Shown: positions 52,342 to 62,172, numbered from the stretch's first letter. The stretch: 64,000 nt of DNA from SMYC01 sp965197495 (GCA_965197495.1 OZ240210.1:1054001-1118000), one strand, 5' to 3'. The notes: generated by a model not told the origin, from the sequence alone. Numbers and translations are program-made.

Positions 52342-54702
52342 TTGAACAGTTCCGACCAACTGAGGCGAGAGAACGAGGCGTTGCGGGACCGCATCTCAAG
52401 GCTGAGTGCGGCTAGCCTGCGCATCAGCGCCAGCCTCGACCTCAACACGGTCCTGCACGAAGTCGCCGAAACCGCCCGCGAGCTGACGGGCGCCCGCTAC
52501 GGCATCATCACGACGATCGACGACTCGGGGCAGGTCCAGGACTTCGTCATCTCCGGCTTCACGCCCGACGAGCACCAGCAGCTGGTGGCTTGGCCCGACG
52601 GGACACGGCTCTTCGAACACTTCCGCGACCTTCCGGGAGTGTTGAGACTGCGCGACCTGCCCGGCTACGTCCGGTCGCTCGGCTTTTCCTCGGACTTGAT
52701 GCGGTCGAAGACCTTCCAGGGCACGCCGATGCGTCATCGGGACGTGCATGTCGGCAACTTCTTTCTCGCCGAGAAGGAAAGCGGCCCGGAGTTCACGCGC
52801 GAGGACGAGGAGATCCTGGTGTTGTTCGGGTCCCAGGCGGCGACGGCGATCGCCAACGCCCGCAAGCACCGGGACGAGCAGCGGGCCCGGGCCGACCTGG
52901 AGGCCCTGGTCGAGACCTCGCCGGTCGGCGTCGTGGTCTTCGATGCCCGGACCGGCAATCCGATGTCGCTCAATCGGGAGGCGAAGCGGATTGTTGGAGG
53001 TCTGCAGACACCGGGCCGTCCCCTGGAGCAGCTGCTGGAGATTATGAGGTGCCGGCGCGCTGATGGGCGGGAAGTGGCCCTCGACGAATTCCCGTTGTCA
53101 CAGCAGCTGAGCCGCGCCGAGACAGTGCGCGCCGAGGAGATCGTGCTTTCGGTCCCCGATGGCAGGAGTATCACGACGCTGGTCAACGCCACGCCGATCC
53201 ATGCCGAGGATGGTGGGGTCACGTCGATGGTCGTCACCATGCAAGATTTGGCACCGCTGGAAGAGCTGGAGCGTTTGCGGGCCGAGTTCCTGGGCATGGT
53301 GAGCCACGAGCTGCGGGCTCCGCTGACGTCCATCAAAGGCTCGGCCGCCACCGTGCTGGGCGCCTCGCCTGCCCTGGAGTCGGCCGAGATGCTCCAGTTC
53401 TTCCGGATCATCGAGGAGCAGGCCGATCACATGCGCGGCCTGATCAGCGACCTGCTGGATGCGGGCCGCATCAAGGCGGGCACGCTGTCGGTCACTCCCG
53501 AGCCCGTGGAGGTGACCGGCTTGGTGGACCAAGCCAGGAATACCTTCCTGAGCGGAGGCGGCAGGCACACCGTCCACATCGACCTACCGAGGAACCTGCC
53601 CCGGGTGCTGGCCGATCGGCAGCGTATCGTCCAAGTGCTGAACAACCTTTTCTCCAACGCGTCCAGGCACGCTCCTGCGTCGTCTCCAATCCGGCTCGCC
53701 GCAGCGCGCGATGACGTACACGTCGCGATCTCGGTATCCGACGAAGGCCAGGGCGTGCCGCCGGATCAGCTGCCGCACCTGTTCCGGAAGCACGCGGTGG
53801 TCAGTGGCGGTGGTCGGGAACGCGGCATCGGCGGGACCGGTCTGGGCCTGGCCATCTGCAAGGGGCTGGTCGAGGCCCACGGGGGCCGCATCTGGGCGGA
53901 GAGCGGCGGGACGGGCCAGGGCACGCGAGTCACCTTCACGATTCCGGTGGCCGAAGAGGCCGGGGACGGCGCTGCAGGCGGCGTCGCCTCGCGCCGTTTT
54001 CGCTCGCGGCGGAAAGGGCGGGAGCAACGGCGCATCCTGGTGGTGGACGACGATCCCCAAGCGCTCCGCTATGTGCGGGACGCGCTTGCGGCGGCGGGCT
54101 ACGCCCCGCTCGTGACGAGCGACCCGCAGGAGTTGTCCCGCCTCGTCCAGACAGAGAAGCCCCAGTTATTATTGCTGGACCTGGTGCTGCCCGGGACCGA
54201 TGGCATCGAGTTGATGGAACGCGTCCCCGAGCTGACCGACCTGCCGGTTATCTTCATCTCCGGCTACGGGAGGGACGAAACGATCGCACGGGCCCTGGAG
54301 CTCGGAGCCGCCGACTACATCGTCAAACCCTTCTCACCGACGGAGCTGGTGGCGAGAGTGGAGGCGGCCCTGCGCCGGCGGGGCGGGCCTGAACCCTTCC
54401 TCCTGGGGGACCTAGCCATCCACTACGAGCAGCGCCGGGTGACTGTGGCCGGCCGGCCGGTGCAGTTGACGGCCACCGAGTACGAGCTACTCCGCGTGCT
54501 CTCGGTCAACGCGGGACGGGTATCGACATACGATGCCCTGCTGAGGCAGGTCTGGCGCGAGTGGGACTCCGGTAACTCGACATTGGTGCGCACCTTCGTG
54601 AAGCAACTCCGCCGCAAGCTGGGCGATGACGCGACCAAGCCAGCCTACATCCTTACCGAGCGCGGGGTCGGCTACCGCATGGCCAGACCAGGCGACCCGT
54701 GA
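52342..54702 (+). CDS. Hybrid GAF-PAS-histidine kinase fused to an OmpR/PhoB-type response regulator
   Basis: 786 residues from TTG at 52342 with AAGGAG 8 bp upstream. Coiled coil 1-30; GAF about 30-175; PAS about 185-305; HisKA with His322 in MVSHELRAPL; HATPase with N-box NNLFSNASRH, G1 SDEGQGVP and G2 GGTGLGLAI; receiver 563-680 with Asp613 in LLLLDLVLPG and Lys662; winged-helix DNA-binding domain 688-783 (LTATEYELLRVLSV, LVRTFVKQLRRKLGD). Kinase and DNA-binding output in one chain is uncommon. No TM segment, so a cytoplasmic redox, gas or ligand sensor is inferred. Broken copies lie at 55057, 62173 and 63933. Confidence 0.93.
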   Translation: MNSSDQLRRENEALRDRISRLSAASLRISASLDLNTVLHEVAETARELTGARYGIITTIDDSGQVQDFVISGFTPDEHQQLVAWPDGTRLFEHFRDLPGVLRLRDLPGYVRSLGFSSDLMRSKTFQGTPMRHRDVHVGNFFLAEKESGPEFTREDEEILVLFGSQAATAIANARKHRDEQRARADLEALVETSPVGVVVFDARTGNPMSLNREAKRIVGGLQTPGRPLEQLLEIMRCRRADGREVALDEFPLSQQLSRAETVRAEEIVLSVPDGRSITTLVNATPIHAEDGGVTSMVVTMQDLAPLEELERLRAEFLGMVSHELRAPLTSIKGSAATVLGASPALESAEMLQFFRIIEEQADHMRGLISDLLDAGRIKAGTLSVTPEPVEVTGLVDQARNTFLSGGGRHTVHIDLPRNLPRVLADRQRIVQVLNNLFSNASRHAPASSPIRLAAARDDVHVAISVSDEGQGVPPDQLPHLFRKHAVVSGGGRERGIGGTGLGLAICKGLVEAHGGRIWAESGGTGQGTRVTFTIPVAEEAGDGAAGGVASRRFRSRRKGREQRRILVVDDDPQALRYVRDALAAAGYAPLVTSDPQELSRLVQTEKPQLLLLDLVLPGTDGIELMERVPELTDLPVIFISGYGRDETIARALELGAADYIVKPFSPTELVARVEAALRRRGGPEPFLLGDLAIHYEQRRVTVAGRPVQLTATEYELLRVLSVNAGRVSTYDALLRQVWREWDSGNSTLVRTFVKQLRRKLGDDATKPAYILTERGVGYRMARPGDP

Positions 54703-54734
54703 AGGCCGAAGAGGGCCGGTCCACAACCGGCGCC

Positions 54735-54843
54735 CCATCGCCCGTTATATCGAAGGCTTCTACAACCCGTACCGACTTCATTCGTCGCTTGGTTACGTCA
54801 GCCCCATTGAATTCGCAGTAGGGGCGTGCTTTAGAGAACGCTA
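54735..54843 (+). pseudogene. IS3-family transposase C-terminal scrap
   Basis: RRPIARYIEGFYNPYRLHSS LGYVSPIEF is the conserved end of IS3 OrfB proteins. It directly follows the kinase stop; the same junction is repeated at 62816-62914. Confidence 0.75.
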
Positions 54844-54865
54844 ATGCGAGTTAATCAGCCCATCC

Positions 54866-55056
54866 CGTCCTCTGCCAAAACTCGGCTCTTTTGAAATAAA
54901 CCATAAAACAGCAGCTTAGTGTCTGTGTTTGCGACCGCGCCAAGGGACGTGGGCTTTACAATGGTCTGACGCGAGGGTGTTTATCTTCAGACACATGATG
55001 ACGTACCACGTGCAATTCCTACTGCTTGTTCTGGCTGGGTCAACCGCAAGCAGCAG
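54866..55056 (+). mobile_element. IS-A left end, transposase start degraded
   Basis: CGTCCTCTGCCAAAACTCGG through the terminal repeat to ATG 54995 (MMTYHVQFLLLVLAGS); a short indel breaks the frame. It is joined at about 55057 to a reversed kinase fragment. Confidence 0.75.
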
Positions 55057-55401
55057 GATGCCGAGCGACCGGACGTAGCCGGGCAGGTCGCGCAGTCTCA
55101 ACACTCCCGGAAGGTCGCGGAAGTATTCGAAGAGCCGTGTCCCGTCGGGCCAGACCGCCAGCTACTGGTGCTCGTCGGGCGTGAAGCCCGAGGTGACGAA
55201 GTCCTGGACCTGCCTCGAGTCGTCGATGGTCGTGATCACACCGTAGCGGGCGCCCGTCAGCTCGCGGGCGGTTTCGACGACCTCGTGCAGGACGGTGTTG
55301 AGGTCAAGGCTGGCGCTGATGCGCAGGCTAGCCGCACTCAGCCTTGAGATGCGGTCCCGTAGCGCCTCGTTCTCTCGCCTCAGTTGGTCGGAACTGTTCA
55401 A
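55057..55401 (-). pseudogene. Hybrid kinase N-terminal duplicate, nonsense and truncated
   Basis: TTG at 55401 opens NSSDQLRRENEALRDRISRL, nearly identical to the full kinase for 113 codons. TAG at 55159-55161 follows FTPDEHQ; codons continue (LAVWPDGTRLFEYFRDLPGV) to RSLG, where an IS-A left end begins. The upstream region 55402-55600 matches that of the full gene, including the AT-rich segment. Confidence 0.85.
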
Positions 55402-55735
55402 TGGCCCACCTCCTTCGGACCCGCAGCGAAACCGTCGAACTCGCCACGCGCCGGCGAGAGAGGGACGAGCCGGGTTCAAGCAGCGCCGACGCCAATGATC
55501 GTAAGCGTCAACGCGCAAGTCTGTTCGGAATTCACGAAAACATCACCTGTTTACACTAAGAATACATATAAACTTCATAATAACGGTTTATTATAAAGCC
55601 GACTACGTGATAGTCGACTATGATAGTTCTTCCCCACGTGCCCAATAAGCGGGGTTGAGGAGACCTCACCAAGTCACCCTGAATGCCCAAAAGCTGATCG
55701 GACGGCAACTGAGCGGACCGAGATGCCTGAGTCTC

Positions 55736-56131
55736 ATGGATGCCGACATCTCAGGAATTTGGAGCTTGGGTTACGGCAACGGGTTCCTCTATCTGTACCC
55801 TGATAGAACGATGAAGTGGTTGGATGGGAATTGCTTGCTCAATGCCGTTGGGACCTGGAAATACGAATATAGGAACCTACGGATCTACCGTGATGGACAG
55901 GAGGTTCTTTTCACAACGGTCATTGGATTCAGGCCCGGTCGTACATTGACGGTGGACACGACTCGGGAATGGTTGTTCCTGGGCAGGGATTTTGATGGCA
56001 GTGTTAACGGCTCGATGAAATTGTGGGGTGCGCTGGCGAAAATCGGAGGTCTGCTGCGTCGAATCACAGGCCTCTGCCTCCTTGCCGGCGCACCCCATCA
56101 AAGATGCTGGCGTAGGGGGTTTGTCGCAATC
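55736..56131 (+). CDS. Hypothetical protein, 3' end replaced by IS-C tip
   Basis: ATG at 55736. MDADISGIWSLGYGNGFLYL, YPDRTMKWLDGNCLLNAVGT, WKYEYRNLRIYRDGQEVLFT and GFRPGRTLTVDTTREWLFLG give an alternating beta pattern, like a small lipocalin-like sandwich of about 110 residues; GDFDGS-type turns follow. The frame continues into the IS-C tip and repeat D to 56539, which is artefactual. No family recognised. Confidence 0.45.
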
Positions 56132-56490
56132 CCGTCCTGTCCAAAAACACAAACGAACTCAAGACTGGCGCGCCGGGCCGTTTCGATCGTCATCGACCTG
56201 TGGCGAGCCCCAGATCTGGGGCGTGTCGGAGGCGATGTCGGCGATTCGCGTTCCCCGTACACGCAGGGAAAACACCGTCCAGCAACGGGATGCCACGCTC
56301 CCGGGCGGAGACCTGGATCCAGGCCCGGGCTGCACCTGGACCAGAACGTGCTGGCCGGCTACGCCGCGGTAGCCCTGGCCTTGATTCTGGATCCCTCGGG
56401 CGGCCTCTTTTCCGACGCTGCACGGCCCTGTCAGCGACCCGCTCCCCCCCTTTGGCGCAAACGTGGCACTCGAAAATCGAGATTAGAGAC
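56131..56490 (+). repeat. IS-C tip and repeat D copy 2
   Basis: 56131-56185: CCGTCCTGTCCAAAAACACA with CTGGCGCGCCGGGCCGTTTC. 56333-56490: CACCTGGACCAGAACGTGCT through CTCGGGCGGCCTCTTTTCCG to CGAAAATCGAGATTAGA, nearly the same as 46096-46252. 56491-56705 holds CCGCAAAAAGTCGATCC (also at 17250) and no gene. Confidence 0.65.
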
Positions 56491-56705
56491 CAAAACCGAA
56501 AATGAGGCCTCTTCAGCCCTTCTAGCGCGTCTCTGCTGACATCTGCCCCTGCAAAACCCCTGTGCTCCGCAAAAAGTCGATCCAGCGGTACGCGATCTTC
56601 TTTTTTGCGGATGACAGGCCTCACGAGTGGAACTCGACGACGGTCGCTCGGAAGAGCGGGCGAGGGGTAAGGGCGGGCGAGTGGACTATCTAAATCACGT
56701 GACGT

Positions 56706-57130
56706 AGAACACGGGACACGTCCGGCGCTCCCCGAGGTCTGAGGTCTCATACGAGATCCTGGTCGAGCTTGCCCCTGCCCTGGCCCAAGCTCGCGCGCGG
56801 GGACGTGCAAAGCTTCCCAATTTTCCGGGTTACTTTGTCTCGGTGGACCAGGAGTGGACAGGGGGAGCGGCGTTCACGCTTTCCAAACGACGGCTCCCGC
56901 TCGTCCGCTGTGTTGTGGCTACAAACACGGCCTCGGCGTGGCAGGGCCGGGTCTGGCTTGTGGTTCAAGGCGCGGTTCCTGCTCAACATGTGGAGCTCCC
57001 CTGGCTCGGAGTGTGGCTTACGCCGGACATGCCGGACGCGCTCAAGGTCTTAGACTGGCTCGGCGATGCGCAGCGGTCTGTCGCGTGGGCGATCCTGGAC
57101 GGTGTGGCCCCCGATGGCACCGCCGAATGA
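56706..57130 (+). pseudogene. Orphan family member 2 (paralog of 40287-40730)
   Basis: In frame after a TAG at 56703-56705: RRSPRSEVSYEILVELAPAL, RAKLPNFPGYFVSVDQEWTG, LPLVRCVVATNTASAWQGRV and DAQRSVAWAILDGVAPDGTA. It aligns along its length with 40287-40730. The paralog has Leu where this copy has TAG in the same context (HYTLST versus HVT*NT), so the 5' end is probably broken by a single substitution; translation might still start later. No family name known. Confidence 0.5.
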
Positions 57131-57260
57131 TTCACAGGGGCGGGCATCTCAGGTTTACGGATTCAGAGTTCTTGTTTCGGAGAATGGGGAGGGTCGTAAC
57201 CGAAGGGCCGGTGCGCGGGGCTTGAGTTCGTTTGTGGCTCATAACTTAGGACGACACGCC

Positions 57261-57464
57261 ATGTCGAAAAGGGTGGCACTCGGTATCAAGGCCCGCTGGG
57301 TCGGCTTTGGACGGTTCGCCGCCGCCGACATTGAGTGGGAGCGTCTGCGGAGCCACGCATCGGAACTGCGTCGCGACGGCAGCGAGCCCGTGACGTTCCG
57401 CATTCGAACCGGCGATCCTCTGTCATTCGTTAGCGCGAGCCTCTCGATGCGGTACGATTTCTAA
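57261..57464 (+). CDS. Small hypothetical protein (67 aa)
   Basis: ATG 57261: MSKRVALGIKARWVGFGRFA AADIEWERLRSHASELRRDG, ending SFVSASLSMRYDF. Short, basic and without clear RBS; no family. Weakly supported by GC-frame bias only. Confidence 0.25.
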   Translation: MSKRVALGIKARWVGFGRFAAADIEWERLRSHASELRRDGSEPVTFRIRTGDPLSFVSASLSMRYDF

Positions 57465-57616
57465 CACGGTCGTCACGTTGAACGCGTTTCGTTCAGATGC
57501 CGACCGAATCGGCGGCAACTCATAACCAATCTGTTTTTTACTGGACATGGGAGACATCGACAATGGCCGAATGACTGAGATCCAACGTGGTACTAACCGT
57601 GGGGTCACGTCAAGCC

Positions 57617-57641
57617 GGCAACAGTAAACGGAGCAAGCACC
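57617..57641 (+). repeat. MITE-166 right tip
   Basis: CCGGCAACAGTAAACGGAGC AAGCACC, solo tip. 57465-57738 otherwise holds no recognisable gene. Confidence 0.5.
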
Positions 57642-57738
57642 CATGAATCTGCTTCTGCACAATTTGACGTACACAACCCGAGGTAATAGTCATGACGAGA
57701 CCACATCTGTCATGCGCCCGGGTAGTGGAGGGTATTTG

Positions 57739-60207
57739 ATGATTCGTCCCATTGGAATTTTGTGCCTTTTCCTGCTCGTCATATGGCCGGCGTCCGGATC
57801 GGCGCAGACCGGCAGCGTTGCCGGCAGCGTGATAGACCGGACCGGGCTGGTGTTGCGGGGTGCCACCGTGACATTACGCGGTGAAGGGGTACCGCGCACC
57901 ACCTATACCGACGAGCAGGGCAACTTCGAGCTAGACGAGGTTGCGTCCGGTAGCTACACGCTTACCGTGTCGCTGGCCAGCTTCTCTGACGTGACGGTCG
58001 AAGACGTGACGGTTTCCGGCGGAGCGCTGGAGCTGGCGCCGGTCGAGCTGCAGCTCACCAGCTTTGGGGAGACGGTGGTCGTGACCGCGTCGCGCAATGA
58101 GGTGCGAGTGCTTGATGCGCCCGTATCTACATCGGTCATCTCGGCGGCCAAGCTTGAGACCACGTCGGCGCAAAACTACGGCGACCTCCTGCGTGCGACG
58201 CCGGGCGTCAACGTTATTCAGCTCTCGGCCCGCGACGTGCAGGTGGCCAGCCGCAGCGCCGGCAACACGCTGACCAACACGCAACTCTTGCTGGTGGACG
58301 GGCGTAGCGCCTACCTCGACTTCTTCGGGCTCGTGATGTGGGACCTAGTCTCGACGAATCTCGACGACGTGGAGCAGATTGAGGTAGTGCGCGGGCCAGC
58401 CTCGGCAGTGTGGGGCGCCAACGCGATGACCGGGGCGGTCAATATCATCACCAAACCGCCGCGGGAATCGGTGGGTACGACGGTGACCCTCAGCGGCGGA
58501 CATATCGACCGCAACGACGGTTCGGGGGTGGGACTCGGTGCTGGGTTGATGTTCGGCGCCAACGCAACCGTGACGCGGGCGCCAAGCGACCGGTTTTCGT
58601 ACCGCGTCAGCGCCGGGTACTTCACGTCCGATGCGTTCTCGCGGCCGGTCGGTCGGATCCCGGTGATCGACGACCCGCGGCAGCCGGGCCAGACGGTGGG
58701 CGGGTCATTCTATCCGCTCGACTCGGCCACTGCCGGCTTCGGGACAGGATTTGCGAACCGGGGCACCAGCCAGCCCAAATTCGATGTGCGGGTGGACCAC
58801 GAGCTGTCCGACGCCACCATCACCTATTCCGGCGGCGTGGCCGGCACGGAGGGGCTTATCCATAGCGGTATCGGTCCGTTCGATATCCAGCGGGGATCGT
58901 ATATGGGGTACGCCAAGGTGAACTATACGCGGGGCACCTTGCGGCTGCAGTTCTTCACAAACTTCGGGGACAGCAAGGCGCCGAACCTACTGCTGCCGGA
59001 CATCGCCACCGGGATGCCGCTGCAACTCAACTTTAAAACACAGACGTACGATGGCGAGATCGGCCACTCCGTATTCCTCGGCAACCGGCACCGGCTGAGC
59101 TACGGCGGCAACGTGCGGCAGAACAACTTCGACATCACCCTCGCACCGCTTGGCGAGAACCGCCTTGAGGTAGGTGGGTACCTACAGGACGAAATCTTCT
59201 GGGAACGGTTCCGCCTCGTTCTGGGCGGACGCGTTGATAAGTTCGGCAACCTGTCGGCCCCGAAGTTCTCACCGCGCATCGCGTTCATCGTCAAGCCGAC
59301 GGAGGACCACTCCGTCACGCTGTCGTTCAACCAAGCATACCGCGCACCATCGGCTATCAACAACGCCCTGCAGACGAGCATCGTTACCCCAGTGGACCTC
59401 AGCGGCTTGGCGCCACTTCTGCCGCCGGTGCTGCAGCCGGCGGTCGCCCAGCTGTTTCCGCTCATCGTCAACGCGGTCGGAAGCGACATCCCGATCGGCC
59501 GGATGCCCCAGGACGAGCTGACGGAGGAATCGTTGACGGCGTACGAAGTGAGCTACACCGGCGTACTCCCGCGCGGGACGACATTCGGCGGCTCGTTCTT
59601 CGTCAACCGGCGGGATGACTCCATCAACTTCACCGCACTGCCGCAGTCACTCGACCCATATACCGCGGCGAGTCCACCGCCCGGATGGCAGCTTCCGCCG
59701 TTCGTTCTGACGCAGATGGCGCAGTTAGGAATCTTTCTGCCTCGAACTGCGTTCACGTACCTGAATCTGGGTCCGATCCGCCAAACCGGCGTGGAGCTGT
59801 GGCTCGATCAAAGGGTCTTACGGTCGTTAGCCGCGTCCATCAACTACTCGTGGCAGTCCGAACCGGAGATCCTGGACAATCCGAACCCGTATCTGCCGGC
59901 GGAGCTCAACCTACCTCCGACCCACCGGTTCAACGCGGAGATGAGCTGGAACGGGTCGCGACTGCTGGGCTCCGCCTCGGTGAACGCCGCGACCGGCGCG
60001 TTCTGGAGCGACGTGCTCACGGCGGGGTTCCATGGCTACACCGAAGGGTACGCCACGGTGAACGGCAGCTTCGGGATGAAGTGGCAAGGAGACACCATCA
60101 CAACGGCCGTCAAGGTAAACAACCTGTTCAACCAGACCGTCCAGCAGCACATCTTCGGCGACCTGCTGCAGCGGACCGTGCTGGGTGAGGTGAAGTTCAA
60201 GTTCTGA
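57739..60207 (+). CDS. TonB-dependent receptor with carboxypeptidase-regulatory-like domain
   Basis: 822 residues from ATG at 57739 with GGAGGG 6 bp upstream; an in-frame start at 57643 would add 32 residues before the signal peptide and is unlikely. Signal peptide 1-23 (ILCLFLLVIWPASGSA). Residues 25-105 form a CarboxypepD_reg-like Ig fold (GSVAGSVIDRTGLVLRGATV). TonB box-like ETVVVTASR; plug with YGDLLRATPGVNVIQLSARD, LLLVDGRSAYLDFFG and VEVVRGPASAVWGANAMTGA-type motifs; barrel ending VLGEVKFKF. This architecture is common in Acidobacteriota and Bacteroidota. Ligand unknown. Intact. Confidence 0.92.
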   Translation: MIRPIGILCLFLLVIWPASGSAQTGSVAGSVIDRTGLVLRGATVTLRGEGVPRTTYTDEQGNFELDEVASGSYTLTVSLASFSDVTVEDVTVSGGALELAPVELQLTSFGETVVVTASRNEVRVLDAPVSTSVISAAKLETTSAQNYGDLLRATPGVNVIQLSARDVQVASRSAGNTLTNTQLLLVDGRSAYLDFFGLVMWDLVSTNLDDVEQIEVVRGPASAVWGANAMTGAVNIITKPPRESVGTTVTLSGGHIDRNDGSGVGLGAGLMFGANATVTRAPSDRFSYRVSAGYFTSDAFSRPVGRIPVIDDPRQPGQTVGGSFYPLDSATAGFGTGFANRGTSQPKFDVRVDHELSDATITYSGGVAGTEGLIHSGIGPFDIQRGSYMGYAKVNYTRGTLRLQFFTNFGDSKAPNLLLPDIATGMPLQLNFKTQTYDGEIGHSVFLGNRHRLSYGGNVRQNNFDITLAPLGENRLEVGGYLQDEIFWERFRLVLGGRVDKFGNLSAPKFSPRIAFIVKPTEDHSVTLSFNQAYRAPSAINNALQTSIVTPVDLSGLAPLLPPVLQPAVAQLFPLIVNAVGSDIPIGRMPQDELTEESLTAYEVSYTGVLPRGTTFGGSFFVNRRDDSINFTALPQSLDPYTAASPPPGWQLPPFVLTQMAQLGIFLPRTAFTYLNLGPIRQTGVELWLDQRVLRSLAASINYSWQSEPEILDNPNPYLPAELNLPPTHRFNAEMSWNGSRLLGSASVNAATGAFWSDVLTAGFHGYTEGYATVNGSFGMKWQGDTITTAVKVNNLFNQTVQQHIFGDLLQRTVLGEVKFKF

Positions 60208-60262
60208 AGCACCAAAAATCCGAATCTGAACGGCCCGCCTTCTGTAATTTGGTGCTGATATC

Positions 60263-60415
60263 ATGGCCGGAACAATGGACAAGAAAAGCCTCAGCGAACG
60301 TGAGATCTGCACCAAGTTCATCACACCGGCCTTGCGCCACGCCGGGTGGGACGAGACTCCGCCCGTGCTGTGCGCACCAGAAAATGAGTTCTGGAATTCC
60401 TATAGATCGAGATGA
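60263..60415 (+). pseudogene. Type I restriction HsdR, N-terminal fragment
   Basis: ATG 60263 (or 60275): MDKKSLSEREICTKFITPAL RHAGWDE matches the start of HsdR subunits. After WDE the sequence becomes unrelated and stops at 60415. The endonuclease and helicase domains are gone. Confidence 0.75.
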
Positions 60416-60433
60416 CCGAATCTCCTCTCGCAG

Positions 60434-60499
60434 GTAGTACAGATACTAAGCTGCTGATTTATGGCCTATTTCAAAAGGGCCGAGTTTTGGCACAGGACG
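60434..60499 (+). repeat. IS-A tip
   Basis: CAGATACTAAGCTGCTGATT to GGCACAGGACG. It truncates the IS1-like transposase on the other strand. Confidence 0.75.
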
Positions 60500-60993
60500 G
60501 GGTTGCGCGCCCCAGTGAGCAGGAAAACCTCGATCCGCGACCACAAAGGAATCGTCGTCGCGAAGAAGATGTCTCGAAAGGTGAGCCGTCGCGTCGTCAG
60601 ACCAGCCTGCATAGCCGGAGTTCGGATCTCACGTCCGAACTTCAGAGCTCCGTGCGGTCGGACGAAGTTGTAATAGCAACGGAGCAATTCCATGTGCTCA
60701 TCGAGCTTCTCCGTCGAGCGAGCGTGGGAAAGCGTTCGTCTCGAAAGGTATGCCGAGCTTTGCCGGATAGTCAGATTCAACCGCTCGATGAACGACGTGT
60801 TCAATGTCGAGGAGTCCTCGGAGTTATTGAGCGCGTCATCAAATCGCCACGCAGCTCCGTGCAGCGCTCTGCGTTCGACCTTGATGATGCGATCGTTCCT
60901 GCGCGTTTTGAGGACCTGGCCGTAGAGACACGCTGGCCCGAAGAAGCGACGGATGACCTTCTGGTAGAATTCGAATCCATCCGTGACGATCAC
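60500..60993 (-). pseudogene. IS1-like transposase C-terminal half
   Basis: MIVTDGFEFYQKVIRRFFGP, VLKTRRNDRIIKVERRALHG, SEDSSTLNTSFIERLNLTIR and LRCYYNFVRPHGALKFGREI, with the catalytic Asp and Glu of the IS1/DDE fold. The upstream frame is broken (ATRNLADGNELIH occurs in another frame), and the last residues after TGARN come from the IS-A tip. Same family as the zinc ribbon at 10499. Confidence 0.8.
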
Positions 60994-61147
60994 GGCGATG
61001 GCGGTGTATCAACTCGTTGCCATCGGCGAGGTTCCTGGTAGCGGCATAAATTCGAAATTCCGAATAGTCTAGGCACATCGTCGAACAGGTTGCAGCAGTC
61101 CGATCGGGTGACAGCGCTTTTTGAGTGAATCCACAAATAACATAGTG

Positions 61148-62172
61148 ATGCCAAGGAAACGAGCAATTCTCGCCAAGCTGACAGCGGAAGAGCTGCGCGC
61201 CAGCATCGACTTCTATGAGCTGGCGGTTGCGGATCGCCGCGTCAAACCGCAACTCGTTGATGCGCTTGCGAACTCGCGGAAGGCGCGGATCGATGAGATT
61301 CTACAAGACCTTTCTAGAGAGCGCCTGAAGGAGCTGTGTCAAACGCTCGACCTCGATGATTCCGGCCGGAAGAAGGATGCTCTTATCGCCCGTCTTATCC
61401 GACCGGTCGCTGCGTTGAAGAACAACACCGGGGCCGCGCCTGCGCCAACCCGTTCCGTGGCAGATATGCCAAAACCACCGACGGAGACGCTGACCGTCGC
61501 GCAGCTCGAGCAGTATCTCTGGTCCGCCGCCGACATCCTGCGCGGTTCCATCGACAGTAGCGACTACAAGACCTACATCTTCGGTCTGCTCTTCCTGAAA
61601 CGGCTGTCGGACCGCTTCGATGAGGAAGCGGAAAAGCTCATCGCTAAGGGTTTCTCCGAGACGGTGGCATGGAGAGACCCGGACGAGCACGAGTTCTTCG
61701 TACCGGACCGGGCGCGGTGGGGCACGATCCAAAAACGGGCGACCAACATCGGGGAGACGCTGAACAAGGCGTGTGTCGCGCTAGAGGAACAGAACGGCGG
61801 ACTGGAAGGGGTGCTTGCCGGTATCGACTACAACGATGAGCACAAGCTCGGCGACGCCCGAAACCGCGACACCGTGCTGGCGCGCCTGGTGCAGCACTTC
61901 TCCCAGTTTTCCCTCCGCAACGACCGCATGGCCGAGCCTGATCTTCTCGGTCGCGCCTACGAGTACCTGATCGAGCAGTTTGCCGACGACGCGGGCAAGA
62001 AAGGCGGCGAGTTCTACACGCCGCGGATGGTGGTTAAGCTCATCGTCGCGCTGCTGGCGCCCACCGAACGGATGCGTATCTGCGACCCGACGGCCGGTTC
62101 CGGCGGCATGTTGATCGAGTGCGCCCATTACATTGAGCGCAAAGGTGGCAACCCGCGCAACCTAACGCTGCT
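61148..62172 (+). pseudogene. Type I restriction-modification HsdM, truncated within the methylase domain
   Basis: MPRKRAILAKLTAEELRASI from ATG 61148 (a TTG at 61121 is an alternative). SAP-like N-terminal module (LKELCQTLDLDDSGRKKDAL), HsdM helical domain (LEQYLWSAADILRGSIDSSD, YIFGLLFLKRLSDRFDEE), then the methylase start GEFYTPRMVVKLIVALL and SAM motif I DPTAGSGGMLIECAHYIE. It breaks after GNPRNLTLL, where kinase sequence begins, so the NPPY catalytic motif is missing and the enzyme is dead. Confidence 0.85.
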
